Source of the DNA: an uncultured Saprospiraceae bacterium
GTDB taxonomy: Bacteria > Bacteroidota > Bacteroidia > Chitinophagales > Saprospiraceae
Length of the DNA stretch: 64,000 bases
Reading direction: 5' to 3'
Assembly (NCBI GenBank): GCA_937922815.1
Contig: CALAJP010000135.1
Span: 1-64,000 of the forward strand
A program made the translations under genes and the position numbers. This document shows, one piece after another, positions 19,311 through 27,637 of the stretch; within the stretch, counting starts at the first letter, position 1; every line of letters begins with the position of its first letter. Below the pieces are notes generated by a model that saw nothing but the letters and a program-made list of their open reading frames with translations, made no database searches and had not been told where the DNA came from.

Positions 19311-20627
19311 TTATTCTACAGCGATAGTAACTTTAATCGCATCTGTAAGGGCTGGATAAGTAAAACCGTCGTTTACTAATGAAACGGTACTCGATTCTTC
19401 TTCTCCTGTAGTCTTACCTCCTCGAAGAGGTTGATTATTTCCAGCTCCAGGGTATTCATTTACTTCTGTACCTGCATCCCATAAAGATAGTTCCTCTGTT
19501 ATATCTCCCGAAATAGGTGTTAATCCATCAAATAAACTAATGCCCGTAGATCCAAAAGCATAAAACAAATCATTCGATTCTACTAACATCGTAGCAAGAC
19601 TTAACCTTTGCATCGTATCTGCCTTGAAAGTAAAAGTATATTTTCCTCCAGCACCTATATTAGATGCTGAATTACTTCCTACTGGAGTGTCAAATACATC
19701 GGATAAAAAGATACCATTTCCGTCACTTAAAGCACTTGCTAAATCAGTCGGGTCACCCGCTTCTGCTAATTCCTCAATTCCATTAGATCCCACAAAGAAT
19801 CCACTATCAAACATAGGCTTAACAGCAGCAGAATGTACTGCCCAAGCACCTGGAGACAAAGGAGAAGAATAACCTGTACTAATCTGTAAAATGTCTAAAA
19901 ATATTTCATTTTTTCCATCCTCAGCTAATTCTTCTAATCCTGTAGGAGCAGATTCTCCCTCGTTAAATAATCTTCTATCAGATTTATGAACTAACATAAG
20001 CCCTGGTGCCAATGACGTTTGAAATGTACTTTCATCAGAAACATTACTTATGGTTAAAGTAAATAGAGAACCTCCATCATGAGCGAGCTCGACTTTAATT
20101 ACATTTTCGTCAGCAGGATAAGTATAGCCATCATTCACTGAAGAAACTAAATTTACTTTTCCGTTTTCGGCAGCCCCTGTATTAAACCCAGATTGACGGC
20201 CAGGTTGATTAGATCCAATACCAGGTTGTTGATTTTCTTCTGTACCTGCATCCCATAAACTAATTTTATTGGTAACATCACCTGTTACGGCTGTGCCATT
20301 ATCATCATATAACTTTAATCCTTCTTCGTTGAAAGCATAAAACAAATCATTAGACTCTATAAACATGGTAGCCAAAGACAAGTAAGCATCCTTTCCCGCA
20401 TTAAAGGTAATTGATGTATCTTGACCTGGAGCTAAAGCGCTGGCAGGTAGAGCTTCTACGTGGAGATAATTCTTAGATGGAATTAAATTTTCGATTGTAA
20501 CCGTGAATGTTTTTTCTGTTGTTTCTGGTTCAGAAGGCATTGTTTCTCCTCCATCATCGTCGTTATTACAAGCAAAAGCAATCAAAGCTAAAGAAGCAAG
20601 TCCAAATAGTTTTTTTAAATTCATCAT
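19311..20627 (-). CDS. Lipoprotein with two tandem Spondin_N-like domains
   Basis: 438 residues with a lipoprotein signal (MMNLKKLFGLASLALIAFAC, Cys20), so probably anchored to the outer membrane. Two ~190-residue halves resemble one another. Each has TxxI.N..., LSLATMxxESNDLFYAF, SLWDAGTExNxxPGxGxNQP and a DGFTYP/DGYTYP segment near its end, the pattern of the spondin N-terminal domain. The second half ends at the C-terminus. Such proteins are common in marine Bacteroidota and their biochemical role is unknown; adhesion is only a guess. The actual start may be Met2. Confidence 0.87.
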   Translation of the reverse strand: MMNLKKLFGLASLALIAFACNNDDDGGETMPSEPETTEKTFTVTIENLIPSKNYLHVEALPASALAPGQDTSITFNAGKDAYLSLATMFIESNDLFYAFNEEGLKLYDDNGTAVTGDVTNKISLWDAGTEENQQPGIGSNQPGRQSGFNTGAAENGKVNLVSSVNDGYTYPADENVIKVELAHDGGSLFTLTISNVSDESTFQTSLAPGLMLVHKSDRRLFNEGESAPTGLEELAEDGKNEIFLDILQISTGYSSPLSPGAWAVHSAAVKPMFDSGFFVGSNGIEELAEAGDPTDLASALSDGNGIFLSDVFDTPVGSNSASNIGAGGKYTFTFKADTMQRLSLATMLVESNDLFYAFGSTGISLFDGLTPISGDITEELSLWDAGTEVNEYPGAGNNQPLRGGKTTGEEESSTVSLVNDGFTYPALTDAIKVTIAVE

Positions 20628-20690
20628 AAACTTTAAATTTCTATTAAGTTATTTTTTAAGTGTAAAAAGTGAATACATAGATATTCGTAC

Positions 20691-20706
20691 TGAACTGTAC
20701 GGTTCA
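20691..20706. promoter_or_regulatory. Possible operator upstream of the spondin lipoprotein gene
   Basis: TGAACTGTACGGTTCA is a 16-base palindrome with seven of eight pairs complementary and one T-G. It lies 64 bases before the start codon. It might bind a dimeric regulator; no regulator can be assigned. Confidence 0.3.
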
Positions 20707-20833
20707 AATAACAAAATTGATACAAATGGGGTCTAATTATGATTATAAATTGATATTTTGGGACATCAACATGAACCTTTAACGTACTATTATTAATTCA
20801 TGTTGTATATTATAGATTATTTCAAATGAATTT

Positions 20834-20971
20834 GTATGGATTAAAAATATTCTTTTCACCTCACTATTCGTTAAGTACTCATCTTAATACCTATAGGTAT
20901 TAGGTTGCGTGCTTTCCTTGATTGAAATAAAAACTTCTATTTTTCTCTCATACAACTCAATTCGTAATAAC
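20834..20971. repeat. 138-bp inverted repeat, copy B
   Basis: The reverse complement of 26677-26814 at roughly 85-90 percent identity by eye, without large gaps. It contains a perfect 18-bp palindrome TAATACCTATAGGTATTA at 20885-20902. It lies directly beyond the 3' end of the sensor kinase gene. The two copies point inward around a ~5.7-kb block. Confidence 0.85.
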
Positions 20972-20973
20972 CT

Positions 20974-23900
20974 CTATTTAGGAGTATCAGTCTTCCAATT
21001 TTTTAAATTTTCAATATTGACAATTGGCATTCTTACATGAAATACTGTTCCTACTCCAACTTCCGTTTCAAAATAGATTTTGCCATTCGTAGATTCAATA
21101 ATATTTTTAGAGATAGCTAAACCTATTCCCGTACCAGAACTTTTTGTAGTAAAGTGAGGTTGGAAAACTTTGTCAATCATCTCCTCCGAAATTCCTGTTC
21201 CATTATCTTCTACTTTTACAAATACGAATTTATCGTCCGTATAGATATCGACTTTTATCAAGCCCTCTCTTTCGTCGGGTATCGCTTGAATTGAATTTTT
21301 CACTAAGTTGGTAAATACTCTCGAGAGATGTTTTCCATCAGCAAAAACCATTATTCTTTTGTCCTTAGGAGCATTAAATAATAGTTGTGAATTACCACTT
21401 TCTTGCAAGAATAAGTTACATACAGATTCTGTCAATGATATGATTTCAATGGCTTGGTTATCAGCTCTTGGCATTTTCGCAAACAAGGAAAATTCAGATG
21501 CTATTGAAGCTAAAATGTCAATTTGTTTAATCAATGTGTCGCATACTCTTGCCAGTGTAGACCCTATCGTTTCGGGAGACTGTGCATATACTTTTTCCAA
21601 ATATTGTATCGAAATTTTCATAGGCATCAAGGGGTTTTTAATTTCATGAGCGACTTGCTGAGCCATTTCCCGCCATGCCAATTCTTTTTCCGATTTTTTC
21701 AATAATGAGGTACTATGTTCTATCTGGACAACCATTTCGTTAAACTTAGAAATCAACGCTCCTATTTCATCATTCGAGTGCCACTCAATGGGCTCGTGGC
21801 TACCGTCTAGTTTAAACGATTTTAATCTATCGCCTACTTCTGACAGTGGTTTTGTAATGGAATTAGCGACATAAAAAGCTAGACCTCCGGCTATCAATAG
21901 GATAAAAACATAGACATTTATCAATGTGCCAATAAATTTGTGACTATCGTTAGTTACCTTACTGACCGTAGAATAATACGGAATCCCTAGATAACCTATG
22001 ACTTCCTGTTGACCTTCTATTGTCAATGGAACGTACGAAGATTTGAAAAACAATTCTCCTATATTTTCATGATTACGAGTACTCTCTTGAACGTCTAATC
22101 TTTTGAGGGCTTTAAATGCGGCGGCATCCATTCTGTCCGAAATGATACCTTTTTTGTATAACTCCTCCCCTGCTGAATTCACCAATTTCCCTTCCAAATC
22201 GAATATATTAATATCCATTCTATGAATTTTGGATATTTTAGAAATATCAATATCCGAAATAGAATATCCTTTATTTATCTGTAAGTTTAACGCTAACTCA
22301 TGTTTGATATCCTTTAAAACAGAAGTTGTTTTCCGTTTAGCTCTATTTTCATGATAAACCTGATTGTTTTTACTAAAATACCTAACCGTTACGTAACCTA
22401 TAAACACAAACGACACAATGATAAGCACCACTACCGAAAGTGAAATTCTATTTTTTAATGAATTTTTAGGGAAAATATTAAATTCAAATAGTTCTGGCAA
22501 AAATTTGAAAAAATAATTAAGTGAGGCCACCATTAAAGACAGCACAAATAGCACCGCAAAAATATACGAGAACAAAGAAATGGGCACTACCAACCCCCCT
22601 ATAGGTCGGGTTATGATAGTTACAAATTCTTTGTTTTCTGATGCATAAATGGTAAAGTGGTCGTTGGATCTAAACCCATGTTTTGCTACACCATAGTCTG
22701 GAATATCGGCATCATATTCCTCGAGCATATCTGGAAATAAATCCTTGTCACTAGATTCAATTCTCCTTCCTTTGCGATAGGTTGCATAATCATAGATATC
22801 TAATTCTGGTAAATTTCTAAACGGTCTTGTTATCAAAAGTTCTGTGTAAACTCGGCTTGGACCTCTTTTGAATGTATTGATTTCTAAAAATAAATATACG
22901 TTTTCATCATTGTTCTTCAAGGGAACACTAACAATATACGTCCATTCGCCTCCCGCCTGAGAACAATACCTTATGCCTCCAAACTCGTTAGAAGTAATAC
23001 AATTATATTGTTCTTGAAATTTTTCGGAAGAAATATCTCCTTCAAAAAAAGGTTGAAAAAGATGGTCAAATATGAAAAAGTCAAATTGGTAGTTATTAAA
23101 CAAATAGCCATCCTTCAAAAACAAGTTCATTAGATGGTCATTTATTTTAGCTTTACTATGTTCGGAGGTACTGATTAAGTTAACCAAAGTTGTATCAGTA
23201 TCAAGAGTTTTTTTCAATTCCAACAGAGTGCTTTCTGCCACATCATCTTTATACGAACTTAATATTTTTGCATAGTTTTCACGGTTCTTTTTATCCTTAT
23301 CTACATTAAATTTGAATAGTAAAACAGCTGCAAAGATTGAAAAAATTGCCATCCAACTGACTAACCAAGCCAAGTTAAATACTTTTCTATCTATGTAAAA
23401 ATCAAATAAATATAAATATACCAATGCAAATAAACTCAAATCAAATATTGGTAAGCCTAAATTGAGAAAATATATGATAGGAATAATCATAATGACTGTA
23501 ACTAAGTATGCAATTACTCTTTTCGTCTTGCTCAAGTTAATCTTCAATATAGATTCCATCATTAACTGTGAAAACACAAACAAACCAAACATCAGTAATA
23601 TAATACCGACGATAGAGGGCAAACTAAACCCATCAAAAACAAAATCTAAGTAAAAAGAAACTTGTGAGTCTAAAATAAGTCCTTTGAAGATAAAAGCGAT
23701 AAAAATAACTACCAATATGATTCCTGTGCTATTTAATATCGTCAACAAAAATCGTACAGGTTCCGTTAACCTTGAGAAATCTTGTTCGGTGCTCTTATAT
23801 TGCCTATAAATAAAGACTATGACCCAAAGCAATAAAAATATATTGATGAAAAAGTCTCCTAATGACCTAGACAAGAAGAAGTTTTTAAACGTTTCTTGAA

Positions 23901-24735
23901 AAACAATTAATAAATCGAACCTTGATGTAAAGTTGATATAGTTCCCGTACAACTTGAGTCCAAAAAGGATCGAAACGAACAGTCCAGACCCCATAGCAGG
24001 GTGATATTTGTAACTAACATAACAAGAAAACCTATCAATAAAAATAAATAATAATAAAAACCCTATCAAATATAATCCTAGTTGTATAGATTGAAACTGT
24101 AGATTTTCAACCGTTTTTTCACCTTGAATATAAAATTCAGTCTCTCCATTTACTTTTATTGGAGTAGTACTTTTTTGTTTAGAAATTTCGATTCCATTAG
24201 GAATATCCTCCACCAAATATTTATCTAAAAGATATTTAGAGGTTATTTTATATTCAACTTTTATCCAAATAAAACTAAGAATATCGAAGGTTTCGTTATT
24301 GATGCTTTTTTGAGTACGTTCCATGAAATAGACCCCATTATTCATATTAAGCAAGGTGTCTATTCCGATATTTAGTTTTTCTAAGCTAATATTATCAGGC
24401 AACGAAACTTTATTGTTCGACCAATAATTTAAAGAATCTTTATTGAATATGAAAATCGTGTACGGTTTGCTGTTTAAACTTTCAATTTTTTTCTGATCTT
24501 CGAAGGTTATTTTATTTGAAGAATTATAATAAACCGAATCGAATAATAATCGCTCTAAAAATGAATGGTCATCTAAGGTATTGGATATTTCGGATTGCGT
24601 TTCTTCTATGTATTCAGAAATTTGGAGGGCCATTTGGGTTTGGGACAAAATGGTATCTTTCATATATTCACGTCCTATGCCTATAGAAATGAATAAAACT
24701 GCCAAACATCCAATTATGTAATCTTTTGTTCCCAT
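20974..24735 (-). CDS. Large NtrY-like membrane sensor histidine kinase
   Basis: 1253 residues, far longer than a typical NtrY (~700). An N-terminal membrane helix and a periplasmic-type sensor region are followed by a bundle of about eight membrane helices (about residues 218-480). A second extracytoplasmic region and more helices follow near 745 and 800, then another sensor region, a helix near 970 and a HAMP segment. The kinase core has the phosphoacceptor His1030 in AHEIKNPLMPMKIS, an N box (NLVKNSIQAI), DNGTGISEE, and GTGIGLAISKNI. All catalytic boxes look intact. No response regulator lies beside it. The ATP-binding end is well conserved; the sensed signal is unknown. Confidence 0.9.
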   Translation of the reverse strand: MGTKDYIIGCLAVLFISIGIGREYMKDTILSQTQMALQISEYIEETQSEISNTLDDHSFLERLLFDSVYYNSSNKITFEDQKKIESLNSKPYTIFIFNKDSLNYWSNNKVSLPDNISLEKLNIGIDTLLNMNNGVYFMERTQKSINNETFDILSFIWIKVEYKITSKYLLDKYLVEDIPNGIEISKQKSTTPIKVNGETEFYIQGEKTVENLQFQSIQLGLYLIGFLLLFIFIDRFSCYVSYKYHPAMGSGLFVSILFGLKLYGNYINFTSRFDLLIVFQETFKNFFLSRSLGDFFINIFLLLWVIVFIYRQYKSTEQDFSRLTEPVRFLLTILNSTGIILVVIFIAFIFKGLILDSQVSFYLDFVFDGFSLPSIVGIILLMFGLFVFSQLMMESILKINLSKTKRVIAYLVTVIMIIPIIYFLNLGLPIFDLSLFALVYLYLFDFYIDRKVFNLAWLVSWMAIFSIFAAVLLFKFNVDKDKKNRENYAKILSSYKDDVAESTLLELKKTLDTDTTLVNLISTSEHSKAKINDHLMNLFLKDGYLFNNYQFDFFIFDHLFQPFFEGDISSEKFQEQYNCITSNEFGGIRYCSQAGGEWTYIVSVPLKNNDENVYLFLEINTFKRGPSRVYTELLITRPFRNLPELDIYDYATYRKGRRIESSDKDLFPDMLEEYDADIPDYGVAKHGFRSNDHFTIYASENKEFVTIITRPIGGLVVPISLFSYIFAVLFVLSLMVASLNYFFKFLPELFEFNIFPKNSLKNRISLSVVVLIIVSFVFIGYVTVRYFSKNNQVYHENRAKRKTTSVLKDIKHELALNLQINKGYSISDIDISKISKIHRMDINIFDLEGKLVNSAGEELYKKGIISDRMDAAAFKALKRLDVQESTRNHENIGELFFKSSYVPLTIEGQQEVIGYLGIPYYSTVSKVTNDSHKFIGTLINVYVFILLIAGGLAFYVANSITKPLSEVGDRLKSFKLDGSHEPIEWHSNDEIGALISKFNEMVVQIEHSTSLLKKSEKELAWREMAQQVAHEIKNPLMPMKISIQYLEKVYAQSPETIGSTLARVCDTLIKQIDILASIASEFSLFAKMPRADNQAIEIISLTESVCNLFLQESGNSQLLFNAPKDKRIMVFADGKHLSRVFTNLVKNSIQAIPDEREGLIKVDIYTDDKFVFVKVEDNGTGISEEMIDKVFQPHFTTKSSGTGIGLAISKNIIESTNGKIYFETEVGVGTVFHVRMPIVNIENLKNWKTDTPK

Positions 24736-24859
24736 CCTTTAATCAATCGTTTATGTTTTGTTTTCTCGAAATTAAGACAAATCACTCATTTATAAGCTAT
24801 AAAACATAGATTTTATCTTAGATAAGTAAATTGACCTACAAAATAGCTGTCAATTTGCT

Positions 24860-24867
24860 TATTTTTG
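24860..24867 (+). promoter_or_regulatory. Possible -7 promoter element for the LuxE-like gene
   Basis: TATTTTTG fits TAnnTTTG and lies 111 bases before the start codon, in the divergent region between the sensor kinase and the acyl-protein synthetase. The -33 spacing is not convincing. Confidence 0.3.
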
Positions 24868-24977
24868 TATCCAACTTTGAGAATACGGACAATAGTCAAA
24901 TAGGTTGCTTATATATTAATATTTCTTATAATCTATACCCTGTTTTTCAATAAACACAAACATTCCTACTTTCTAAT

Positions 24978-25988
24978 ATGAAAATGCACGATTTAGAACT
25001 TCAAATTAATAGCTTAAAAAATAGAATCTTGACAAGTTCTTCTTTTGATGAAAAACTCGCTCTTGATGTTTTTTATTTCCAATCAATGCACAATCCTGTT
25101 TACCGACAGTATTTAGAATTATTAAACATATCTCCAAGCCATATTAAAACCATTAAGGAAATTCCTTTTTTACCTATTTCTTTTTTTAAAACCCAACAAG
25201 TAGGGATACCTTCTAACCCAATTAATAAAACTGTTTTTTCAAGTAGTGGCACTACGGGAAATACAACAAGTTCACATATTGTTTATGATGTAAATTTTTA
25301 TTTAAAAATAACCGAAAAATGTTGGACTCAGTTTTATAACAAACTCTCTGAATACTGCTTCTTGTGCTTACTACCTAACTACTTGGAACGCAAAGGCTCT
25401 TCGTTAGTAACTATGGCACAATACTTTATTGAGCAATCTAAATATGAAGAAAGTGGTTTTTACCTATACGATTACGAAAGCCTTTCTTTGACTTTGCAAC
25501 AAAATAGCGCGAAAAAAATACCTACTGTTTTGTTAGGCGTAACTTTCGCACTCTGGGATTTAGCCGAACAATTCCCTTCGGATTTGTCTGATGTCATAAT
25601 TATGGAAACAGGTGGAATGAAAGGAAAAAGACCTGAGATTATTCGTTCCGACTTACACCATATTCTAAACAAATCATTTCAAACTTCATCTATTCATTCC
25701 GAATATGGAATGACGGAATTGTTATCACAGGGCTATTCCAAAGGAAATGGAATTTTTGATTGCCCTTCTACCTTAAAAGTTCTTATTTCTGAAATTAATG
25801 ACCCTTTTGCATGGCAAAAAGATAACAAATCGGGTATTATTAACATCATTGATTTGGCAAATATCGAAAGTTGTTCCTTTATCCAAACCGAAGATTTGGG
25901 TTTAATACACTCCAGTAGTCAATTTGAAGTATTGGGTCGAGTTGATAATTCAGATATTAGAGGGTGTAACTTGATGATTAGTAATTAG
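24978..25988 (+). CDS. LuxE-family acyl-protein synthetase / acyltransferase
   Basis: 336 residues related to the acyl-protein synthetases that activate acyl groups as adenylates and pass them to a protein. It shows the P-loop-like FSSSGTTGNT near residue 90, an ETGGMKGKRPEI segment near 215, and the EYGMTELLSQGYS adenylation motif near 240. No luxC or luxD and no fatty-acid reductase lies nearby, so bioluminescence is not implied. In Bacteroidota such genes often stand alone. The Crp-type regulator gene follows at 53 bases on the same strand. The partner protein and acyl substrate are unknown. Confidence 0.85.
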   Translation: MKMHDLELQINSLKNRILTSSSFDEKLALDVFYFQSMHNPVYRQYLELLNISPSHIKTIKEIPFLPISFFKTQQVGIPSNPINKTVFSSSGTTGNTTSSHIVYDVNFYLKITEKCWTQFYNKLSEYCFLCLLPNYLERKGSSLVTMAQYFIEQSKYEESGFYLYDYESLSLTLQQNSAKKIPTVLLGVTFALWDLAEQFPSDLSDVIIMETGGMKGKRPEIIRSDLHHILNKSFQTSSIHSEYGMTELLSQGYSKGNGIFDCPSTLKVLISEINDPFAWQKDNKSGIINIIDLANIESCSFIQTEDLGLIHSSSQFEVLGRVDNSDIRGCNLMISN

Positions 25989-26041
25989 ACCTTAACATAA
26001 AACAACGATTCAGTAGCTATTTTTCAAAATCTATTATCAAA

Positions 26042-26602
26042 ATGAAGTTAGTAAGCAGTATAAAGCAAGTTATAGATTTGACAAATAATGAGATGAAAAT
26101 TATCGAAAAATACTTCACTCCTAAATCAATTAAAAAGAATGAATGTTGGGTCAAAGAAGGGGAATATTGCAACCACATTGCTTTTATAAAAAGTGGAATA
26201 GTCAGGGTGTTTTATAATGATATAGAAGGTAAAGAAATAAGTTGTTTTTTTATGCCCGCCAATAATTTCATATCGTCTTTTACTAGTTTTTTGACTCGTA
26301 TGCCAACCAAAGAAAACATTCAAGCGATAGAAAATGTAGAGCTATTGGTCATCAATAGGTCAAACCTAGAAAAACTAAGCAAAGAATTGCCCAAAATTCA
26401 AATTTGGAGACGAATTATGGCTGAAAACCTTTTTATTATTATGGAAAGACGAATTGCTCTGCTTCAACATCAAACGGCACAAGAACGATACGAAACGATG
26501 ATTAAAGAAAATGGTGAACTTATGCTAAAAGTTCCATTACAATATATCGCATCATTCCTTAGCGTAACTCCTCAACACCTTAGCAGACTTAGAAAAAAGT
26601 AA
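26042..26602 (+). CDS. Crp/Fnr-type transcriptional regulator
   Basis: 186 residues. A cyclic-nucleotide-type beta-roll covers about residues 20-125 (VKEGEYCNHIAFIKSGIVRVFY...), followed by a connecting helix and a C-terminal helix-turn-helix ending LQYIASFLSVTPQHLSRLRKK. The length is normal for the short Bacteroidota subgroup. The classic arginine-serine cAMP-binding signature is not evident, so the effector may not be a cyclic nucleotide. It is probably co-transcribed with the LuxE-like gene. Confidence 0.9.
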   Translation: MKLVSSIKQVIDLTNNEMKIIEKYFTPKSIKKNECWVKEGEYCNHIAFIKSGIVRVFYNDIEGKEISCFFMPANNFISSFTSFLTRMPTKENIQAIENVELLVINRSNLEKLSKELPKIQIWRRIMAENLFIIMERRIALLQHQTAQERYETMIKENGELMLKVPLQYIASFLSVTPQHLSRLRKK

Positions 26603-26676
26603 GTCCTTCATTTCTTAACATATGTTCAGTAATCCTTATAAAATTAGACTGAAATTTGTCTAATTATTTAATAGGC

Positions 26677-26814
26677 GTTATTACGAATTGAGTTGTATGA
26701 AAGAAAAAATAGAGGTTTTATTTCAATCAAGAAAAGCACCCAATCTAATACCCATAGGTGTTAAGATGAGTACTTGACGAAGAGTGAGATAAAAGAACAT
26801 TTTTAATCCATATA
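26677..26814. repeat. 138-bp inverted repeat, copy A
   Basis: Partner of 20834-20971 in inverted orientation. Its central palindrome is imperfect (26746-26763). It fills the gap between the Crp-type gene and the barrel protein gene at 26846. It has no coding potential and no transposase next to it. Confidence 0.85.
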
Positions 26815-26845
26815 CACTCATTGCTAATAATGTAAAACAAAACAT

Positions 26846-27508
26846 ATGAATCATTTACGAAGGCTTACTATCTGCCTAATATTGGTAGCCATTGCAGCAA
26901 CTTCTTATTCACAGTCTAAAACTAAAGAAAAACACGAATTGGTTTTTCTGGTAGGAACCATCCAACCTTTTCTTTTAGATGGGCTGAATTTTGAGGTCGA
27001 TTATTATACTCCGAAGATGGTATTTAACTATTCGCATGGGTATTCTTTGGAACTAACGGAAGAATTAGGAACCACTGTTGGAGAGCTAAAGAATCAGAAT
27101 TTAGCAATCCACATCCCTATTAGTACAGGGTTCGGAATTGGGTATAGGTTAAATAAATACTTCGACATTAGAATTGAACCCAAATATCATGAATTTGAAG
27201 TTTATTACGACAACACAAACAGAAACCTATCCACAAACCAGATAACTGATTATTCAACTATTACACTAGGGTTGGGCACATATTTCAGGTGGAAACCTTT
27301 TGAAAAACAAGACAATTTACTAAAAGGCATATTTACCTCTACTAGTATTAGGTTTTGGCCACAAATTTTCTCTTCATTAAAAGACCATAAAATTCAATAT
27401 TATAATACGGTTAATAAAAAAAATGAAATACATGAAACTTCGAATATCGGAATTGCAAACACTCCTATAATTTTCAATATTAGTATAGGTTACGCTATTC
27501 AGTTTTAA
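26846..27508 (+). CDS. PorT-like outer-membrane beta-barrel protein
   Basis: 220 residues with a signal peptide (MNHLRRLTICLILVAIAATSYS, then Q). The alternating beta-strand pattern ends in an aromatic-rich strand (FNISIGYAIQF), typical of eight-stranded outer-membrane barrels. Segments such as GFGIGYRLNKYFDIRIEPKY resemble the PorT/outer-membrane barrel family of Bacteroidota. Whether it serves type IX secretion cannot be told from sequence alone. It is followed by a bidirectional terminator. Confidence 0.78.
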   Translation: MNHLRRLTICLILVAIAATSYSQSKTKEKHELVFLVGTIQPFLLDGLNFEVDYYTPKMVFNYSHGYSLELTEELGTTVGELKNQNLAIHIPISTGFGIGYRLNKYFDIRIEPKYHEFEVYYDNTNRNLSTNQITDYSTITLGLGTYFRWKPFEKQDNLLKGIFTSTSIRFWPQIFSSLKDHKIQYYNTVNKKNEIHETSNIGIANTPIIFNISIGYAIQF

Positions 27509-27578
27509 ATTATCACTATGGTACGCAGAGTATATTTTGATTAAACATCGTTATCCAAAATACATCACCACTAAACAA

Positions 27579-27612
27579 AAAGGCTTTCAAACATGAAAAT
27601 TTGAAAGCCTTT
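27579..27612. terminator. Bidirectional terminator between convergent genes
   Basis: AAAGGCTTTCAAA / TTTGAAAGCCTTT forms a perfect 13-bp stem with an 8-base loop and has A/T runs on both sides. It serves the barrel gene (plus) and the coiled-coil gene (minus), which converge here. Confidence 0.82.
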
Positions 27613-27637
27613 CTTTATGCACAAAATTGTTTATTGA

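Larger units (their letters stand above)
20628..20973. other. Intergenic region holding the spondin gene leader and an inverted repeat copy
   Basis: 346 bases without a gene. The left part is the leader of the spondin lipoprotein and contains a 16-bp near-palindrome (20691-20706). The right part is copy B of the 138-bp inverted repeat, which ends 3 bases from the 3' end of the sensor kinase gene. Confidence 0.65.

Noticed and set aside
24978-25988. Bioluminescence (lux) locus
   Set aside because: Only a LuxE-type gene is present; there is no luciferase, reductase or thioesterase.
20832-26816. Intact transposon or integrative element delimited by the inverted repeats
   Set aside because: No transposase, integrase or target-site duplication could be found, so only a repeat-bracketed block is reported.
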